The notes: generated by a model from the letters alone, not told the origin. Positions 33,776-46,751 are shown, counted from the first letter of the stretch. The stretch is 64,000 nt of DNA from Psoroptes ovis (GCA_002943765.1 PQWQ01000009.1:558001-622000), one strand, 5' to 3'. A program made the numbers and translations.

Positions 33776-36522
33776 ATGTCCTCATTAGGCAATCAATCAC
33801 CAGCTAAACGTGTTAGAAGTCCACAATCTTCCGATCATGTTTCATCAAATAAACGACGTAATATTGGTGATAATGATGTTAGTTCACCTATGTATGAGTC
33901 CACTAATGGTATTGAAAGTTCATATGCGCTTAACAACTTCATTCAACAATCACCATCAATATATATCGCTAATTCATCGCAAGATCAATTGAATCATGGC
34001 ATTAGTTCGCCCATGCCATATGATGTTTCATCAGATTTTAATCCATTGCCGCAGATTTTAAGTAATCAACGTCGTGATGATGTGCGTAGTGATATGCCAA
34101 AAAGTATTCGCCAGATTAATCTTAATCCAACTGAAACTTCATCAGCTGGAGTTAGCGAATCAAGTGTCAACCACGCTGGTCCACGTTTAGTTGTATGGGG
34201 TACTGACGTTTCAATCGATGAATGTCGTCGAAAATTGAAAAATTTCCTTTTACGTTTCGAATTGGATCCGAATGATGATGACTATGAACAATGTAGCCAA
34301 GATTATTTTGAATTCGATGGTGATTCATACAATCAACGAATGGAATCTTACTACGTGAAAAAAATTCGTGAATGTCTCGTAATTGGAGATTTATATTTGA
34401 ATGTCAATTGTCAGCATTTATTGAAATATGATGAAAATCTCTATAGACAATTAGTTAATTATCCACAAGAAGTCATTCCCACATTTGATATGACACTGAA
34501 TGAAATCGTTAATGAAATTTGCCCTGCCGAAAATCTTCATCGTATGGATGGACAAACTCATGGTCGTCTTTGTGTGCGACCATTCAACGTGACGAAAACA
34601 TCGAACATTAGAAATTTAAATCCTGAAGATATAAATCAATTAGTCACAATATCAGGAATGGTAACACGCTGTTCAAATATAATAGCCGAAATGTCGATCG
34701 CATATTTTGAGTGTTCAGTTTGTATGTGGGGCACAAATGTTGAAGTGGATCGTGGTTTGATAGCTGAACCACAAGTCTGTCGTAATTGTGACACAAGATT
34801 TTCATTCAAATTGATACATAATCGTTCCAAATATACAGATAGACAGCAAGTTAAACTTCAAGAATCGCCAGACGATATGCCAGCTGGACAGACACCATAT
34901 ACCGTTCTATTGTATGCTGTTTCAGATCTGGTCGATAAAGTTCAACCGGGTGAACGTGTTACTGCAACAGGAATATTTCGTGCTACAGCCATACGTGTTA
35001 ATCCTAAAATTCGTAATGTTAAATCAGTTTACCGTACTCATATAGATGTAGTTCATTATAAAAAAACCGAAAGTAAACGATTACATGATTCCTACCTGGA
35101 GTTGAAATTACCGAAAGAACGTATCGATCAATTGATTGCTATGTCCAACATGCCTGGTATCTATGAACGTTTAGCACATTCATTGGCTCCAAGTATTTAT
35201 GAACATGAAGACATCAAAAAGGGTATACTTTTACAATTGTTTGGTGGTACACGTAAAGATGATTCTAAAGGTGATCAACAAAATGCTGTGAATTCTACTA
35301 CATTTCGTTCCGAAATTAATATATTACTTTGTGGTGATCCTGGAACTAGTAAATCTCAATTGTTACATTATGTTTACAATCTTGTGCCTCGAGGACAATA
35401 TACAAGTGGCAAAGGTTCAAGTGCTGTAGGATTGACTGCATATGTGACCAAAGATCCGGATACAAAACAAATGGTTTTACAAACTGGTGCACTTGTACTA
35501 AGTGATGGTGGTATTTGTTGCATTGATGAATTTGATAAAATGAATGAATCGACGCGTTCAATTCTGCATGAAGTAATGGAACAACAAACATTATCCATTG
35601 CTAAAGCTGGTATTGTTTGTCAATTGAATGCACGCACATCAATTTTGGCTGCAGCTAATCCTATCGAATCACAATGGAATAAAAATAAAACGATCGTTGA
35701 AAATATTCGTTTGCCGCCAACTCTAATGTCACGGTTTGTTGAAATAATGATTCAAAAATTTAGAATTAGAATTAATTTAAAAATTTTTCTTCAAATTTCA
35801 GTTTTGATTTAATATTTTTATTACTCGATCCACAAGACAATGAATATGATCGTCGATTAGCAAAACATTTGGTTTCATTATATTATAAATCATCTGATTC
35901 GAATGACAATGATGAAGATGGAAGACCATTTTTAGATATGAATCTTGTTAAAGATTATATTGGATATGCTCGTGCGAATTTTCATCCAGTACTTAGTGTC
36001 GAAGCTCAAGAATCGCTCAAAAATGCTTATGTTGAAATGCGAAAAGTTGGTTCTGGTCGTGGTCAAATAACGGCATATCCTCGGCAATTAGAATCATTGA
36101 TTCGTTTAGCCGAAGCACATGCAAAAATGCGTTTCAAAACGACAGTTGATGTTGAAGATGTCGATGAAGCACGTCGCTTACAGCGTGAAGCCATTAAACA
36201 ATCAGCAATCGATCCTGCATCTGGTCGAATCGATGTCTCTATATTGACCACTGGTACTAGTGCTATTAATCGTAAAAATAAAAATGATATTATCAATGGT
36301 TTAAGATTGACAATCGATTCATTGAGACATCAAGCAATCAAACGAGGTGAAATCGATGATAATCAATATGTTTACTTAGAACCTCAACAATTATTCCATG
36401 AATTCAAATCGTCATCATCGTTGGCTGTTACACGAGAAATGTTTGATGAAGCAATGATCGCATTGAGAGATGAAAATTATTTCGAAATAGCAACAAACAA
36501 AATGATTCGTTTATCAATTTAA
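33776..36522 (+). CDS. MCM4: DNA replication licensing factor MCM4
   Basis: Two exons, 33776-35733 and 35802-36522, 892 residues. Subunit of the MCM2-7 helicase that licenses and unwinds replication origins. The N-terminal 130 residues are a Ser/Asn-rich disordered tail, as usual for MCM4. The zinc finger has Cys313, 316, 335 and 338. Walker A GDPGTSKSQ begins at Gly520, Walker B CCIDEFDKM at 581-589, and the arginine finger SRFD is at 652-655, with its Arg codon split by the intron. MCM4-specific sequences include YNLVPRGQYTSGKGSSAVGL, DLIFLLLDPQDNEYDRRLA and AYPRQLESLIRLAEAHAK. Length matches human (863). An E2F site precedes it. Confidence 0.97.
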
Positions 36523-36624
36523 TGAATTGGAAAAAAAATCAATGGTTTTTATTCATATAAAATGGAAAATTTTTACAATAATCATTTTTTTTAAAATTAA
36601 AATTAAAATTTGACCTTAATCAAA

Positions 36625-38384
36625 TCATGTTTCAGCCGAATCTAATATGGTCATGCTGTATGCCAGATCCCAATAATGTTCACAACCATGATTTTTGAAT
36701 ATTTCACGAGCAAAACTTTCATTTGGACTATTTTTAAATTTCACTTCGCCAAATGAACGATTTTTTACTTGTCCTTCCCATACTAGCAGACACTTATTTT
36801 CACATTTTCTTTCATTATTGGAGTTTGTGGTGCCTGTATCTGGCTCATCTAGAAGAAACAGATAAGAATAGATGAATATTATATAATACAAATATAACAA
36901 ACTTACTTAAATCACCATGCGTTACTATGTCATCCGACCATTTAATACGATGCAACATAAGACGTTTAAATTTTTTCTGCTGTTTAGGTCCACCTTCAAC
37001 AACGACCACATTGACATTTTTATAAATTACAACAACACCAGTCATCAGTAACTGTTTAATGTTGGCTTCAATCTTGAATTTTTTTGCTGGATTATTTAAA
37101 TCCAAAATTCTATACACAGCCACATTAACCCCAAGGCTAGTATCCTCTTTAATTTTACGCATTTTTTTCTGCTTTTTTTGTTCGCCCGTCAATTTTCGTG
37201 CAGCATTCGCTTCTTCATGTGCTTTTTGACGTCGCATCATTTGTTCGCGGACATGTGCTTCCATTTTAGTCGGATCTTGCACCGCTTGCTGACCTAGAAC
37301 TCGCATCATATTCGATATTTTCAATTTTGGTTCAGGTGGTGGCTCCAAACCTAAACGAATTTTTTCCTGCTTCTCTTTCCATGCTTCGCGTCGATTCTGT
37401 CGTCGTAATTTCTTCTGTTCTTTTTTAGTTAAAAATACTGGCAAAAATTGTGGTTTACTAGATTCATGTGGCGGTTTCATTTGAATGGGATGCTCGATGA
37501 GTTGTGTTATTCCATCATATTTTTCTTGTAATGGCTGCGTATTATTGATACAATCTTCATAGGTATCATCTTTCATTATGAAACTATCCCACCATTCCAC
37601 AGATGGAATTTCATCTTCTTTCTGTTACAAAGAATCAACGAAATTAGAATTAGATTGAAAAAATTGTTAATAAACTTACCGCTTGTTTTTTTGGAACTAT
37701 TGAACTCAACAGAGCTAAACGAGCTGCAGCACTTATGCCAGTTCGTTTGGCTTTTTGTGCAATGTCTTTTTGCAACAATTCTAGTTGTGCTTTTGTTCGG
37801 ATCTTATTTCCGATCGATTCAAATGTACCTTTTTCATGAAAACGGAATGTTTTTCGTGTTCGAACTGATGCTTTACTTTCTAATCGTGGATCAATAAATT
37901 TTTGATCGACAGATGATTGATTCGATTGTTTCTCATGATTTAATTTGATGAATTGTTCTTTCTTTTGTGCACGTATATTTGCTTTCAATGTTGGCATACG
38001 CGGTATCAATTGTACTTCTTTACCAGATTGATCGACAGTTCTACCTTCGGCATTTAAAATCAAAGGTGTTGGGCGTGATGCTCGAGCATTTGTAAGAATT
38101 CCATTACGATCATTATCTGTGCTTGATTGAATGGTTCCAATTGAATTGGAAAAACGAGCTTGTATTTGAGCACGTAATTGTGCGATTCGAGCTTTACTAT
38201 CAATCGAAACTTCAGGAGTTGATGTCGGTGTTGGATTATCGTTTTGAACGGTTGTTGAGGCTATCGGTTTGACAGCTGATAATGCGGCCGCTTCTGATTG
38301 CATTGAACGCTTTTTCTCAGCTATTTGCTGCTGAACACGCGCCATCATCTGTGCGATTTCGGCTGATGATAATTGTACACTCAT
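36625..38384 (-). CDS. PRPF3: U4/U6 snRNP protein PRP3 without PWI domain
   Basis: Three exons: 38384-37680, 37621-36907 and 36848-36625, 547 residues. PRPF3 binds the U4/U6 duplex in the tri-snRNP during spliceosome assembly. Conserved blocks: RPTPLILNAEGRTVDQSGKE, RMPTLKANIRAQKKEQF, FDPR-type and RKTFRFHEKG segments, TKKEQKKLRRQNRREAWKEK, GLEPPPEPKLKISNMMRVLG, QDPTKMEAHVREQM, NPAKKFKIEAN, NVVVVEGGPKQQKKFKRLML, and the C-terminal ferredoxin-like LVWEGQVKNRSFGEVKFK. The chosen start is the Met of MSVQLSS; an upstream Met in the same frame would add only 15 hydrophobic residues. Human PRPF3 (683) has an N-terminal PWI domain and linker of roughly 150 residues that are absent here. Tail to tail with MCM4. 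Confidence 0.93.
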
Positions 38385-38600
38385 TTTTTTTAATTGATTA
38401 AATATGGACAAAATTACAAAATTAATCACATTTAATTCAGCAAAAAATTTTTCAGAGAAAACTCATGAATTTCTGTAAACTTTCTTTTGCAATTACCAAA
38501 AAAAAATTCCCGTAAAGTTTCCATGATTGGATTCGAAAAATTTTTATTTTTAATTAATCAAAAAGTAAGTTTATCAAATGAATTTTTATTATCAACTATT

Positions 38601-39202
38601 TCAATAATCTGGTGCTGGTGCAGCAATTATCTCCAAAAAATCTTCATAATTTATCCATGTTTGTCCTGGCGAAACATTGGCTTCTTTCAAAAGATTTTGA
38701 AATTCTTTCTCAGTCAATTTTTCACCACATCTACAGAGCAAGTGCTTGAATTCAGCCAATGTAATTTTACCCGAACGATTTGTATCGATCGCTCGAAAAC
38801 CATCGAGTATTTCGGCAGGAATTTTTTCACGTACTGAATGTGTGTGCATTATATCCAACAAATCTGCAAATGTGATTTTGCCTTCTATTAACATCAAAAC
38901 AATAATAATTATTAAGTATTTGTTTACAGATTGAAAAAAAAAACAAAATACCTTTCTGTTTGAAATAATCATTTACTTCATAATCAGTTGGGGACATTCC
39001 TAAAGATCTCATAATATGTTTCAATTCTTTTGATTGAGTAACTATGCCATTTGTTGTTTTTGTCATCAAATAAAAACAATCACGATATTGATCAATATCT
39101 TGTTCTTTGAAATATAATGCCTATATTTTAATGAACAAGAAAAAATCAATTAAGACAATCAATCAATTAGAGAATCAAATTAAAATCAAATTTTCCAACC
39201 AT
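38601..39202 (-). CDS. CALML4: calmodulin-like EF-hand protein, CALML4 type
   Basis: Two exons are clear, 39120-38952 and 38884-38601, giving about 150 residues. The sequence runs FKEQDIDQYRDCF, HIMRSLGMSPTDYEVNDYF, GKITFADLLDIMHTHS, then one intact calcium loop DTNRSGKITLAEF. It ends YEDFLEIIAAPAPDY, like CALML4 (which ends LPGRDY). The other EF-hands are degenerate. The exon at 39120 starts in phase 0 without a Met. As in many calmodulin genes the start codon may sit alone before an intron: ATG|GT occurs at 39202-39198, 79 bp upstream. That first exon is tentative. Vertebrate CALML4 is a myosin-7 light chain. Confidence 0.75.
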
Positions 39203-40004
39203 TATCTAAACATCAACAGAAAATTCTTTGACGTATTTCAGACCCTTTCAGATAACAATAACAACATAATAATAAGCTCAACAGGTGAACAAGCTTTGTG
39301 TGCATGCATATGTATAGTGATGTTTTTTTCCATAATTTTGACAAAAACAAAAAAAACACCGCCTTATCAACCAAAACTTGTTTTTATCAATTTTTTGTCA
39401 TTCAAATTTAGGCGGGAAAATTAATCGGATATTTCTAAACCTAACTGTAAATTTTAATTTGAATTTAATTTTTTTGGAATTTGTATTCAACAAAAAAAAA
39501 AAAAAAAAAATCAATTCCAAGAAATTCAAGCAAGAAATTGCGCATGTGCCAAGTTTTAAGACAGAATATTTTTTTTTTTCTTGCTCAAAAATAAATTCTT
39601 GCCAATTGCAAATAACCAAAAATAATTTTTAGTGAAATTTTTCCATGTGAGTTTTTTATTATTAAATATGTGATAAATTGTATTCAATTGATTTTAATTT
39701 TCAATCAAAACACACTAAACTAAATGAAAATATTTCAATATTTTTTTTTCTTTTGATTAAATTGAAATTAATAAATATGTAAATTTTGAGATTAAAAATC
39801 AAATTCAATCAAATTATATTAATGAAAAAATTTTTATTTAATTAATTTTCATATATTTTTCATTTCATGAAAACATAAACACAGATTATTAAACATTTGC
39901 TCTCATTTCAATTTCACTTCACAATTCAATTTTTCTCTTGTTTATTTGTTTTTAATTTACCAACTAAAAAAAAAAAAAAAATATATAAAAATAAATGAAT
40001 AAAT

Positions 40005-40037
<33 letters not shown>

Positions 40038-40503
40038 AATCAAAATACTTATATCAAAGTATGTCATTAAATGATATGAAATTCATAGGCTGATTTTTTT
40101 TTTACCATTTTTAATTTTTTGTGTATATTTTTTATGTTTTCAAAGTGTATGTGTATGGTGTTTGTCTGTTTTTATTTATATTCATTTTAAATCTTTTAGT
40201 TGGTGGCAATCAACACAAGTAGATATATTAAACTAAACACTACTATTGATGATACCTTGATAAAATTTGTCATAATTTCAAAATGATAATTAAAAAAATG
40301 TATTTTTAGAAAATGAATTAATTGAAATTCAATTGGTAAAATTATTGATTATTTGAAAATGATTGAGAATTATATTTTCCTCTCTCATTAATTGTTTTTA
40401 GATTTACATTCAATTTACACGTGCATAGATGACATGAAATTATTATAGAATTTTTGATTCTTGAAAAATTCATTGTTAAATAACGATTATAAAACGATAA
40501 ACA
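39203..40503. other. intergenic, very AT-rich, with long A runs
   Basis: Non-coding region between divergent CALML4 and ZIP genes. Contains an A run near 39490-39509 and a 30-base A run at 40006-40035. An E2F-like GGCGGGAAAA occurs at 39411-39420 on the CALML4 side. No coding signal. Confidence 0.55.
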
Positions 40504-41952
40504 ATGTGGATATTATGGTTATATGCATCAATAGCTGTGTTGACAATTAGTTTAGCCGGTTTAGCCGTAGTAATATTGCTGCCAAAATCACAAACAGATC
40601 ATCAAAGCAATTTGAGTCAAATATTTGTCGGTTTAGCTGTTGGAACTCTATGTGCCGATGCTTTATTGCATCTATTACCACATGTAAGAGTTTTTATTTT
40701 TAATATAATCATTCGATTTTCTAATATTTCATTATTAAATAGGCATTTTCATCGCAATTAGATCATTATGATCATGTGGATAATGAAACCTCAACAGAAC
40801 ATCCTGAATATCATTCAGAAAGTCATAGTCATAGTCATCGTGATTCTGTCTGGTATGGATTATTATCTCTGTTAGGCATCATGGGTTTCTTATTTTTTGA
40901 ACGTTTGACAATCATTTTCAATGATTTATTCAATCAACCTGATCAAACAATTGAAGAATCGACAGCGGCAAAATGTTCATCTAATAGTGCTGAATTTTTA
41001 TCATCTGACATTCAAAAATTGAACAATCATAATCATCAACATGAAATGAAAGAGCTTCATGAAACATTAGATGTGATCAAAAAGCAAACAGATAATAATC
41101 TTGATAATTTACAAGTGCATGATGAATGTCATAGATCAACGATTTCTTATCCAAAACCGAATGGTGATGGCTACATACATATAGCTTCTCATCATCACCA
41201 TCATCATCGAGCACATCGTGGTCCAAGTGCCGCTTTAATGGTTTTAATGGGTGATATTGTTCATAATTTATTCGATGGACTTGCCATCGGTGTGGCATTT
41301 GCTGGAAGTGGAATCAGTGGTGGTAATTCATTTATTTATTATTTTTTTTACATTTTCAAATAAATTTCTTTTTGTAGGCATTAGTACATCGATTGCCGTC
41401 TTATGTCATGAACTTCCTCATGAACTTGGTGATTTTACGATAATAATAAGATCAGGCATGGCATTAAAGAATGCCATTTATTGGAATATTGTTGCATCGA
41501 TCACTTGTTGGATTGGTATGAGTTTAGGAATATTTCTTGGTTCAATGAAAGATGCATGGCTTTCGGCATTGATTGGTGGCACATTTCTATACATTTCTCT
41601 TGTGGATATGGTACCAGAATTAGATTCATGTCCACATCTTCCATCAAAAAATCGTGCCATAAAATTATCAGTACAAATGATTGGCATCGCAATTGGTATT
41701 GCAATCATGCTGCTCATTTCATTGTATGAAAATGAATTCTATACAATATTGATCAATCATCAAGATGATAAAATTAATACGGATAATAATCAAGCGCATC
41801 ATTTTCATCACAAACACATAAATCAAGATCAGTCATTAGATCATAACATGCATTCAATGCCATCACAATCATCATCGATTGGTTCAATAATCAATGATCA
41901 TCATCATCATGCACAAAATGATTATCATCCTCATCATTCATTCGATTCATAA
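40504..41952 (+). CDS. ZIP zinc transporter, LIV-1 subfamily
   Basis: Three exons: 40504-40683, 40743-41322 and 41378-41952, 444 residues. SLC39 proteins move zinc or other divalent metals into the cytosol. The metal-site motifs are complete: HNLFDGLAIG in one helix and HELPHELGDF in the next (the LIV-1 signature). The last helices carry ALIGGTFLYISLVDMVPEL, closest to ZIP6/ZIP10/ZIP12. The N-terminus starts directly with the first helix (WLYASIAVLTISLAGLAVVI), so the long extracellular His-rich domain of ZIP6/10 is missing. His-rich loops are instead found in the cytosolic loop (SESHSHSHRD and a run of seven His in SHHHHHHHR-like sequence near 41190) and in a His-rich C-terminal tail. Which paralogue it is cannot be told by eye. 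Confidence 0.9.
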
Positions 41953-42367
41953 AAATATAAAATCGCTTTGATAAAATCAGAATTTGAATCATTCTATGAC
42001 TCAAACACACACATCAATCAATAATCTAAAATGAAATTAACTTTGAATTAATTTGCACAAATATTATTACAACAATTGTGTCAATCAATCAAAAAGCAAA
42101 AAAAACTACAATCTGTGATAACCAGGATTGAAGTTTTAGTCTTTTAAATGTTTATTTTCAATTATTTAGCATCATAACCCCAGCACTAAACATCTTTATA
42201 AATAATAATATTGATACAAATAACAACCCCACCAATTTGCAAAAACAAGAAATTTGTTTGAATAAATAATTTATTTTTTTGATTTTATTATTTTTGAAAA
42301 TGAATTTGAAATAAAAACATTTCGATTATGACAGATTGTATTTTTCTTGCTTTTGTTTGAAAATTTT
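41953..42367. other. convergent 3' UTRs of ZIP and STRAD
   Basis: No coding signal. A plus-strand AATAAA at 42261-42266 can serve the ZIP gene. Confidence 0.5.
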
Positions 42368-43810
42368 TTAAAAAACCCAATCATCAGTTATAGAAACAGT
42401 CGTCTCATGATGTTTGTTTGATTGATTTTCAATATTAGTGATTGTGATTGGCTGATGATGGTCTTTGTTGATTAATTGGTTATTATTTTGAAATAAATCA
42501 CCATTATTATTGTTATTATTATTAATAATATGACTAGTTTTTGATAATGTTTTCAATAATTCAATCAATAATGAATTTGAATTTTTATCTTTATTTTTGT
42601 GATTATTATTATGATGATGATGATGATGATTGTGATGATATTTTTTTATTTGTTTTAAAAAAGGATGATCCAATAATTCAGCTGCTGTTGATCTAATATT
42701 AATTGAAAAACATTAATTAAATATCGAGAGTCATTTAAAAAAATGTATATTCATGTATGATTTATTTCAATTAATATTTACCTTGTACTACTATCGAAAT
42801 TTAAACAATGATCGATTGTAAACATATGAAAATTGGTTGAAAACGTACGGTTTTTGTATAAATTATATTTTTCTTGTGTTTCAATTGAAATATCTGTAAA
42901 ATTGAAATTTCAATTATAATTTACATTTCATCAAAGAATTTAGAATATAATTACTCGGATCATCGATGGGAAAATTTTGTATCTCGATACACGTTGAATC
43001 TAATGGCCTAGGAAAATTTCCAGTCAATTTATCTAACAACATTTCGGTGAGTACTATATCTTCAAATGGTACGCAACCATTGGCTAATTCGCAACAAACA
43101 ATACCCAAACTATAGATATCTGATTTTGAATTATAACCTAATAGATTTTGTTCCAATATTTCTGGTGCCAGAAAATTCAATAATTTTTTGGCTTGTTTTG
43201 GATATTGATGTACTCTTGGTTGCCATCTACCCATCTGTATAACATTTATTGAATATTTCAAACCAGTCAATACACAATTTCCATTAGACATAATCAAAAT
43301 ATGAGAACCACAAATAGCTCTATGTATTATACCTTTTCGATGTAAATAATTCAAGCCATTCAAAACATCTTTCACTATTAATGCTATTATTATTTCTGGT
43401 AGACCGTTTGGCTTAGACCATTGATCTGCTGATCCATATTCAGCATACGGCATCACTTGCCACAGATTATTATTATCAACAAATGATGTTAACATTCTCA
43501 ATACATTTGTGTGACGTAATTTGGCTATTAAATTGATTTCAGTGCTATGTACATCGATAATAGATGATTGATGATCATTTTCATCACTCGATGATTCTAA
43601 ATCAACTATTTTTATCACCAGATTTGTATTAGTATCGATATGATCTGCACGTATAATTCTTATAGAATTGGTTTCATATAATGGACATTTTTGTAGTTTA
43701 TAATGTTTAGAAAGGCATATTTCCGAATGCTTTAAACCATTCAATAAATTATTGCAGCATGATTGATCATTGTTTTGATTACTGATTGAACGCCGTATAC
43801 CGAATACCAT
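42368..43810 (-). CDS. STRADA: STE20-related adaptor pseudokinase (STRAD)
   Basis: Three exons: 43810-42955, 42893-42782 and 42692-42368, 430 residues. STRAD activates LKB1 together with MO25. The kinase fold is recognisable (VKDVLNGLNYLHRKGIIHRA, YNSKSDIYSLGIVCCELANG) but the catalytic residues are lost as in all STRADs: HRD is HRA, the Asn is replaced (GSHILI), and DFG is TGL. The segment RTFSTNFHMFTIDHCLNFD, then DHPFLKQIKK, matches STRAD across two junctions. A His/Asn-rich insertion precedes the C-terminus, which ends DDWVF. The human protein ends DDWEF, the WEF motif that docks MO25. STRADA versus STRADB cannot be decided for an arthropod single copy. Confidence 0.92.
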
Positions 43811-46751
43811 TTTACCGACCGGTCGGCTTAATATTTATATTAATTTATTGAATTATGAAAAATGATCGCTTTGAAATAAAATATCATTAAATAATAAATT
43901 TTTGAAAAACCTTCGAAGCACAATTATTCAAACAAAGCTGAGCCACAATGGTAATTGCTAGAGTGGAGATGATTGAAAAATTATTTCATCAATAATGACA
44001 TCATGAAAAAAATAGCAAAAAAGATCATCGATAAGGATTCATCTTGATAATTTTTGATTTAAATCATATGTTATTCATTTTTTTCTTGTTTACATTCGAC
44101 GAATATCGAAAAAAAAACAAAACCTATTTTAACACTGCCAAGTCATTTAATGTTTAAATAGTGCTATCACTGTTTAAATTGAATGTTGACCATTTTTTGT
44201 AGAATCTCAAAATTATGTAAGGATTTTCCGATTTTTTCAAGTAATTTCGAGGCATTTCATGATAATTTTCCAGCAAATCTATCCATTGTTCAAGAAATTA
44301 TTCAAATTAAGCAATTAATCAATTATGTCATTCATTTTTAAAAAATTCCCACCATTATTTTTGATTTGGTAAAATATATATATGCTAATCATACATAATT
44401 TAACATCAAACATCAACTTGTTTTATTATATATTCTAAATTCAAAGAAAAATAACCTCAAGATTATTATTTGATAGTTGTCATTATTATTTGTCCATATA
44501 AAACATGTAATAATATATTGTAACCATTATTAATGTATGCAGAACAAATTGTACGCTCTCACTAGTTATTCTCTTTTTCTCTACTTAATTTTGATCAATC
44601 GAAAGTTGATGGTGATGATTTTTTTTATAGAAAATTTCGAATAAATCGTAGAAGCCAATGTTTCAATTGTACAAAAAAAAAACGAAGCAAGTCAGTCCAG
44701 TTAATTTTATTTTGTTTACAAATTCTATTCAGCACCACTCTATCACCATTTAGCGACAATGCCACCACTAGTTGAATATATATGTGCATCGTTTAAATAA
44801 CAACGAAATAGCAAACAACAAGTTAACGAACAGCAGCAACAACAACAATATTTCCTGACCATTTTTATATGTTTTTGTTTTCGATGTTCATACAATGAAA
44901 GAAAAAAAATGAAATTTTTGATTCATTCATAAAATGAAATGAAAAACTGTAGTTGCTCATGTTGATTGCTTCTTGATTCATTCCAATCATGTGAATGTTC
45001 AGCCAAAAATAAGTTTCAAAAAATTAATGATAAATTTCAAGTTTTTCTCAATTCTCACTGCCATGTGGCCTATTCCATTCTGATGTATGAATAATGATCA
45101 TCAAAGATACTTATTATGGTAAAAAATATAGCAATTATTCAAATCAGCTCTGTTAAGTAATAATAAGTTGAAAAATAATACTCAAAAATATTTTAATCAA
45201 ATCCTGAAAATTTTTCGAACTCATAATTAAAATTTAATTATTGAAACATTAAACACTGGTCCAAATATTATCGATATGGCATGATTTTCGCATTGATATA
45301 CATCATTTTATCATTCACTCACTCAATCAATTAATTTGCATATAATCTTTATTCTTCTAAGTAAATAGCGTTTAACACATAGGTAAGAAACAATAATTCT
45401 TTTATCAAGTTTTCCATGTAATCAAGAGTTGCTTCTTTATGATTAAAAACCATTTTTATCTTGCGCAATCATAAACCGACATACGATTAATATTGTAGAA
45501 AGGGCAATGATAATAATGTTTATGACGTTGAAATGTTTAATTTCCAAGTTATACTTAGTGAAATAAAAAACACTAATGTCGCTTGTCATTTGTGTATTTT
45601 AACTGATACATTTTTCAAATACATTTTGTTCCTCATCCGTCAATATTGTACTGTTATGTTAATCTTACTATATTTAACCAGAAAAAAAGGCTATAAATTC
45701 AGTGAAAATTTCCACATTTTAAAATCAGTTATTTGTTTTCCTTCGAACCATTCGTATCTGCTTGTCTATGGTATAATAATCTACCATATCAAAATTTTAC
45801 ATGTTTATTTATTTTTTTTTTTTTTTTCACTAAACGATTATATTGCACTCGCAATAGCAAAAAAAAATCGAATTAAAAATTAATAAGTTACCTTGAATAA
45901 TAATAGATTTACGATTAGAATTTCCTATTTATCTGTTTGTTTTTCTTTCACCATTTTTCGATTAATTATAATGATTAGCACTAAGAAAATAACGAGACAA
46001 ACATTAGCAAATAATCAATCTTTGAAATTTCCAGTTGTATTGATCATTGCGATGAAACATTGATTGAAATAATGATTTTTCATTTTTTTCTTTCATTTCT
46101 ATTTTTGACCATTAACAAAAAACTTGCATCTTAATAGTATGCATTTAGTCAAAATACATGTATTGACTAAATGCTTCAACATTTCTTTGAAATGAAAAAT
46201 TTGACAAATGATGATGCATCATTCATGATTGATGAATGGAATCAACTCATCGGTTTTTTTTTTTGTTCGAATAATCAAATTAATACTTTTAAAATAAATT
46301 TTGTATCTATCTATGTCATGGTTTAGCTATTTTGTTAGTCATTTGATTTTTTTTTCTTCAGCTGATAATCATTCAATTTTTTTCACACTAAATCATTCAA
46401 ATTTATTTATTCATAATAGTTTAAACTATTAACACTTGGATGATCGATCATTTCAACAATTGATAATTGAATTGAATTTGGTAATAGCGTTCTCTTCTAT
46501 TTATCTAATCGTATTTTTTTTATTAGTGATGGTACATGAAAAAATAAAATTATTTTTCAAAGTTTTAATCATTATTGAAATGATATGATTGTAAATTTTT
46601 ATATTTTCATTTATTTCATTTTTAATTTTTAGAATCAATTCGATACAAATCATTGTGAAATTTATTGAAATTTTTTTTTTCAAAAAATTGTGAAATTATC
46701 ATCGAAAACAAACAAATTGATTGAAAAATAATTATAATAAAAAAAACTAAA
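43811..46751. other. 2.9-kb intergenic region between divergent STRAD and glucuronyltransferase
   Basis: AT-rich, no accepted gene. A 116-codon frame at 45533-45883 runs into a poly-Phe stretch and looks like chance. An interrupted palindrome lies at 46141-46174, listed separately. Confidence 0.5.
46141..46174. repeat. interrupted palindrome
   Basis: Two perfect 12-base arms, GCATTTAGTCAA (46141-46152) and its complement TTGACTAAATGC (46163-46174), flank a spacer that itself contains the palindrome TACATGTA. The whole is a near-symmetrical 34-base palindrome about 580 bp upstream of the glucuronyltransferase ATG. Confidence 0.6.

Noticed and set aside
39411..39420. E2F-like GGCGGGAAAA upstream of CALML4
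   Set aside because: Single, non-palindromic, and no cell-cycle gene is next to it. Left as a note only.
40006..40035. 30-base A run considered as a retroposed poly(A) tail
   Set aside because: No target-site duplication or gene-like sequence upstream. Simple-repeat expansion in AT-rich DNA explains it.
45533..45883. 116-codon plus-strand frame
   Set aside because: Passes through a poly-Phe stretch encoded by a T run, and hydrophobic bias matches AT-rich non-coding DNA. No homologue recognised.
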